A DNA stretch of 35,494 nt from Vulcanococcus sp. SFB_649D_100_25 (GTDB lineage Bacteria; Cyanobacteriota; Cyanobacteriia; PCC-6307; Cyanobiaceae), in contig JAURGL010000002.1 in assembly GCA_030833825.1 (NCBI GenBank), forward strand, positions 1 to 35,494, given 5' to 3'. Of the stretch, positions 33,342 through 35,494 are shown one piece after another. A program made the position numbers and the translations under genes. Positions within the stretch are counted from its first letter, which is position 1. Each line of letters starts with the position of its first letter. The notes beneath the pieces are model-generated. The model was not told the origin of the DNA and did not search any database. It was given only the letters and a program-made list of their open reading frames with translations.

Positions 33342-34478
33342 GTGAGCGCCCCGCACAACGTCTGCATCGTGTTGGGCACCCGCCCGGAAGCGATCAAGCT
33401 GGCTCCGGTGATCCAGGCCTTTCAGCAGGCCGATGACTTCAACACCCGGGTGGTGCTCACGGGGCAGCACCGCGAGATGGTCTCCCAGGTGATGGAGCTG
33501 TTTGACCTGGAGGCGGACCACGACCTGGCCTTGATGGCACCCAAGCAAACCCTGACCCACATCACCTGCGGGGCCTTACAGGGGTTGAAGCAGGAGTTCG
33601 AGCAGTTCCATCCGGACCTGGTCCTGGTTCAGGGGGACACCACCACCGCCTTCGCCTCAGCCCTGGCCGCGTTCTATGAGCAGATTCCCGTCGGGCATGT
33701 GGAGGCGGGGCTGCGGACCGACAACATCTTTGATCCCTACCCGGAGGAGGCCAACCGCCGCCTGATCTCCCAGGTGGCCTCCCTCCATTTCGCCCCCACC
33801 CACGTGTCGGCGCGGAACCTGGCGGCTTCCGGGGTGGTGGGGCAGACCCTCACCACCGGGAACACGGTGATCGATGCCCTTCTGCTGATGGCGCAGAAGG
33901 CGCCCCCGTTTGAATTGCCGGGGCTGGATTTTGAGAAGCAGAGGGTGATCCTGGCCACGGTTCACCGCCGTGAGAACTGGGGTGAGCGTCTCCAGGACAT
34001 CGGTCAGGGGTTCCTCGAGGTGCTCGAACGCTTCCCCGATACCGCCCTGCTGCTGCCCCTGCACCGCAATCCCACGGTGCGAGAACCCCTACAGGCCCTG
34101 TTGGGGGATCATCCGCGCGCCTTCCTGACCGAACCCCTCGATTACGACCGCTTGGTGGCGGCGATGCGGGGATCCTTCCTGCTCCTCACCGATTCCGGGG
34201 GGCTCCAGGAGGAGGCTCCGGCCCTGGGTAAGCCTGTCCTGGTGTTGCGGCGCACCACCGAGCGGCCTGAAGCGGTGGATGCCGGGACGGCAAAGCTGAT
34301 TGGCACCGATGTGGCCGACATCGTCCGTGAAACCGCCCTGCTGCTCGAGAACTCCCAGGCCTATGAAGAGATGGCCCGGGCCCACAACCCCTTCGGGGAT
34401 GGCCATGCCAGCAGCAGGATTCTCGAGGCCTGCCGCAGTTTCCTGAACGAACGCCGGAATGCCCGGGCGCAGGGCTAG
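33342..34478 (+). CDS. wecB: UDP-N-acetylglucosamine 2-epimerase (non-hydrolysing)
   Basis: A 378-residue enzyme interconverting UDP-GlcNAc and UDP-ManNAc, used for cell-surface polysaccharides. The start is GTG 33342. It has VLGTRPEAIKLAPVIQ (N-terminal), GQHREM, VQGDTTTAFASALAAFY, GHVEAGLRTDN, YPEEANRRLISQVA, TGNTVIDAL and TVHRRENWGERL, all typical of the GT-B-fold epimerase. The end overlaps the adaptor gene's stop (CTAG, 34475-34478). It is separate from nanE at 13 kb, which acts on phosphorylated ManNAc rather than the nucleotide sugar. Confidence 0.94.
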   Translation: MSAPHNVCIVLGTRPEAIKLAPVIQAFQQADDFNTRVVLTGQHREMVSQVMELFDLEADHDLALMAPKQTLTHITCGALQGLKQEFEQFHPDLVLVQGDTTTAFASALAAFYEQIPVGHVEAGLRTDNIFDPYPEEANRRLISQVASLHFAPTHVSARNLAASGVVGQTLTTGNTVIDALLLMAQKAPPFELPGLDFEKQRVILATVHRRENWGERLQDIGQGFLEVLERFPDTALLLPLHRNPTVREPLQALLGDHPRAFLTEPLDYDRLVAAMRGSFLLLTDSGGLQEEAPALGKPVLVLRRTTERPEAVDAGTAKLIGTDVADIVRETALLLENSQAYEEMARAHNPFGDGHASSRILEACRSFLNERRNARAQG

Positions 34479-34495
34479 TTCTTCTCCTGCTCCCG
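34464..34495. terminator. Stem-loop spanning the overlapping wecB and adaptor stops
   Basis: CGGGCGCAGG (34464-34473) pairs with CCTGCTCCCG (34486-34495) apart from one C-T mismatch, giving nine pairs. The 12-base loop holds the shared CTAG stop (34475-34478). A role in bidirectional 3'-end formation is possible but has no T-tract support. Confidence 0.35.
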
Positions 34496-35494
34496 CTTGG
34501 CCCAGGGGGGGAGGTCAATGAACACGCGGGTTCCACTCTTGAGGCCGTCAAGGATCTGGGTGTCCCTGCCGCTGCTGGCCCCGAGGGTCACAGCCTGGAA
34601 GGTGGGTTGATTGCCGGGCCCCACGAGCAGCACGCCGGGTTTCCCCTCTTGGGTCACCACCGCCACGGTGGGCACCAGCGTCCGTGCGGCCAGGCTGCCG
34701 GTGTTGAAGTCGATGTCGGCATTCATGCCGATCCGCAGTTCCGGAGGGGGATTGATGAACTGCAGCTTGACCTCGAAGGAGGTGACGTTGTTCAGCTTTC
34801 CTGCCCGTGGTGCGATCTGGCGGACCTTCGCGGCAAAGCGTCGATCGGGGAAGGCATCCACCCTCACCGAGGCGCTCTGCCCAAGCTTGATCCGCCCGAT
34901 GTCGCTCTCGGGCACCTTGGCAATCACTTCAAGGCCCTGGGCCAGCTCAACGATCGAGGAGCTGCTGGCACCGGCGGAAGCGGAGGCGGAGGTTGTGGGG
35001 GTGACGTAGGCACCGGGATCGGCGAAGCGGGCGGTGATTACCCCGGCGAAGGGGGCACGCACCACCAGTTCGCTGCGCTCCATCTGCCTCTGCTCGAGGC
35101 GTTGTTGGGCGGCCTCAACCGCCGCCTGGTCAATGAGATAGGCCGCCTTGGCCGCGTTGTAGTTGTCCTGGCTGATAGCCCCGTTGCGCACGAGGGTTTC
35201 GCGGCGTTGGAGCTCGCTGCGGCTGCGCACCAGGGCTGCTTTGGCTGAATTGAGCTGGGCGGCAAGCTCCTGCAGGCGCTCCTTGAGGTCGCCGTCATCC
35301 ATCAGGGCCAGGGCCTGCCCCGCCTGAACCTGGTCACCTTCTTCGACGTAGAGCTTCTCGAGGATTCCCTGGCGTTTGGGGCTCACGTTCACCAGGCGGA
35401 AGGCTCCGAGCTCACCGCTTGCCGTAATCACCCCGGGCAGAGCCCCCTGACGGGCCACAGCCGTGAAGCTGGCCAACTTGCTCTGCTGGGTGGC
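34475..35494 (-). CDS. HlyD-family/RND efflux periplasmic adaptor, 5' end outside window
   Basis: The frame is open to the right edge; about 339 C-terminal residues are present and the TTG at 35476 is not a convincing start. From the N-terminal side of the fragment: barrel-sandwich first half (RLVNVSPKRQGILEKLYVEEGDQVQAGQALALMDDGDL), a coiled-coil hairpin (about residues 70-125 of the fragment), VVRAPFAGVITARFADPGAYV (lipoyl second half), an Ser/Ala-rich insert (TTSASASAGASSS) and the beta-barrel and membrane-proximal domains. Such adaptors bridge an inner-membrane ABC or RND pump to an outer-membrane channel; the pump is not in the window. The stop TAG overlaps wecB's. Confidence 0.88.
   Translation of the reverse strand, partial: ATQQSKLASFTAVARQGALPGVITASGELGAFRLVNVSPKRQGILEKLYVEEGDQVQAGQALALMDDGDLKERLQELAAQLNSAKAALVRSRSELQRRETLVRNGAISQDNYNAAKAAYLIDQAAVEAAQQRLEQRQMERSELVVRAPFAGVITARFADPGAYVTPTTSASASAGASSSSIVELAQGLEVIAKVPESDIGRIKLGQSASVRVDAFPDRRFAAKVRQIAPRAGKLNNVTSFEVKLQFINPPPELRIGMNADIDFNTGSLAARTLVPTVAVVTQEGKPGVLLVGPGNQPTFQAVTLGASSGRDTQILDGLKSGTRVFIDLPPWAKREQEKN

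Overview
The window is a gene-dense, GC-rich stretch of a cyanobacterial chromosome. The evidence is cytochrome f and the Rieske protein (petA, petC), photosystem I subunits PsaF and PsaJ, a high-light-inducible (Hli) protein, cyanobacterial-type cytochrome c oxidase, a cyAbrB regulator and a groEL2-type chaperonin without groES. Gene content and protein style fit the Synechococcus/Cyanobium lineage; this is inference from remembered family features, not from a search. I see no insertion sequence, prophage, CRISPR array or rRNA. About 42 protein genes and one tRNA gene cover nearly everything, and no stretch above 300 bp lacks a gene. The longest gap is the 206 bp between ctaC and ctaA.

Layout. 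1-5.2 kb: the 3' part of a CobT-like gene, a solute-binding lipoprotein, a ferredoxin-like aldo/keto reductase, a bifunctional-nuclease-family protein, riboflavin synthase, an HdeD-like membrane protein and a cyAbrB regulator. 5.3-13.9 kb: a respiratory block in which ctaC-ctaD-ctaE (minus) diverge from ctaA-ctaB, an ABC exporter pair, a proline-rich unknown, nanE and a small secreted-type protein (plus). 14-19.5 kb: groEL, a small membrane protein, a minus-strand chain of GT9-like protein, K+ channel and fabG, then ispD. 19.5-23.1 kb: an S66 peptidase and a UbiA prenyltransferase, ppx/gppA and tRNA-Val(CAC). 23.2-26.3 kb: petC-petA-lgt-cobM on the minus strand. 26.4-30 kb: a DUF3067 protein, tatC, an NFACT (RqcH-like) protein and gmk. 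30-35.5 kb: psaF-psaJ, tsaD, hli, a pilT paralogue, wecB and the 3' part of an efflux adaptor gene.

How the genes work together. The cta block holds the three oxidase subunits and both enzymes that turn protoheme into heme A, arranged around one divergent control region with three perfect stem-loops. petC and petA supply two of the large cytochrome b6f subunits. TatC, which would export the twin-arginine Rieske protein, lies just beyond a DUF3067 gene that shares the petC upstream region. Cobalamin synthesis (cobT-like, cobM), isoprenoid and quinone synthesis (ispD, ubiA), and translation quality and tRNA modification (NFACT, tsaD) are also represented.

The most distinctive sequence-level feature is the gene junctions. 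Five same-strand pairs overlap by ATGA. Of ten convergent arrangements, four share a palindromic CTAG so that both stop codons overlap, and a fifth shares CTAA. Two of these shared stops sit in predicted hairpins. I found no obvious new defence or mobile system; the best leads are in the control regions, the junction architecture and a few genes of unknown role.
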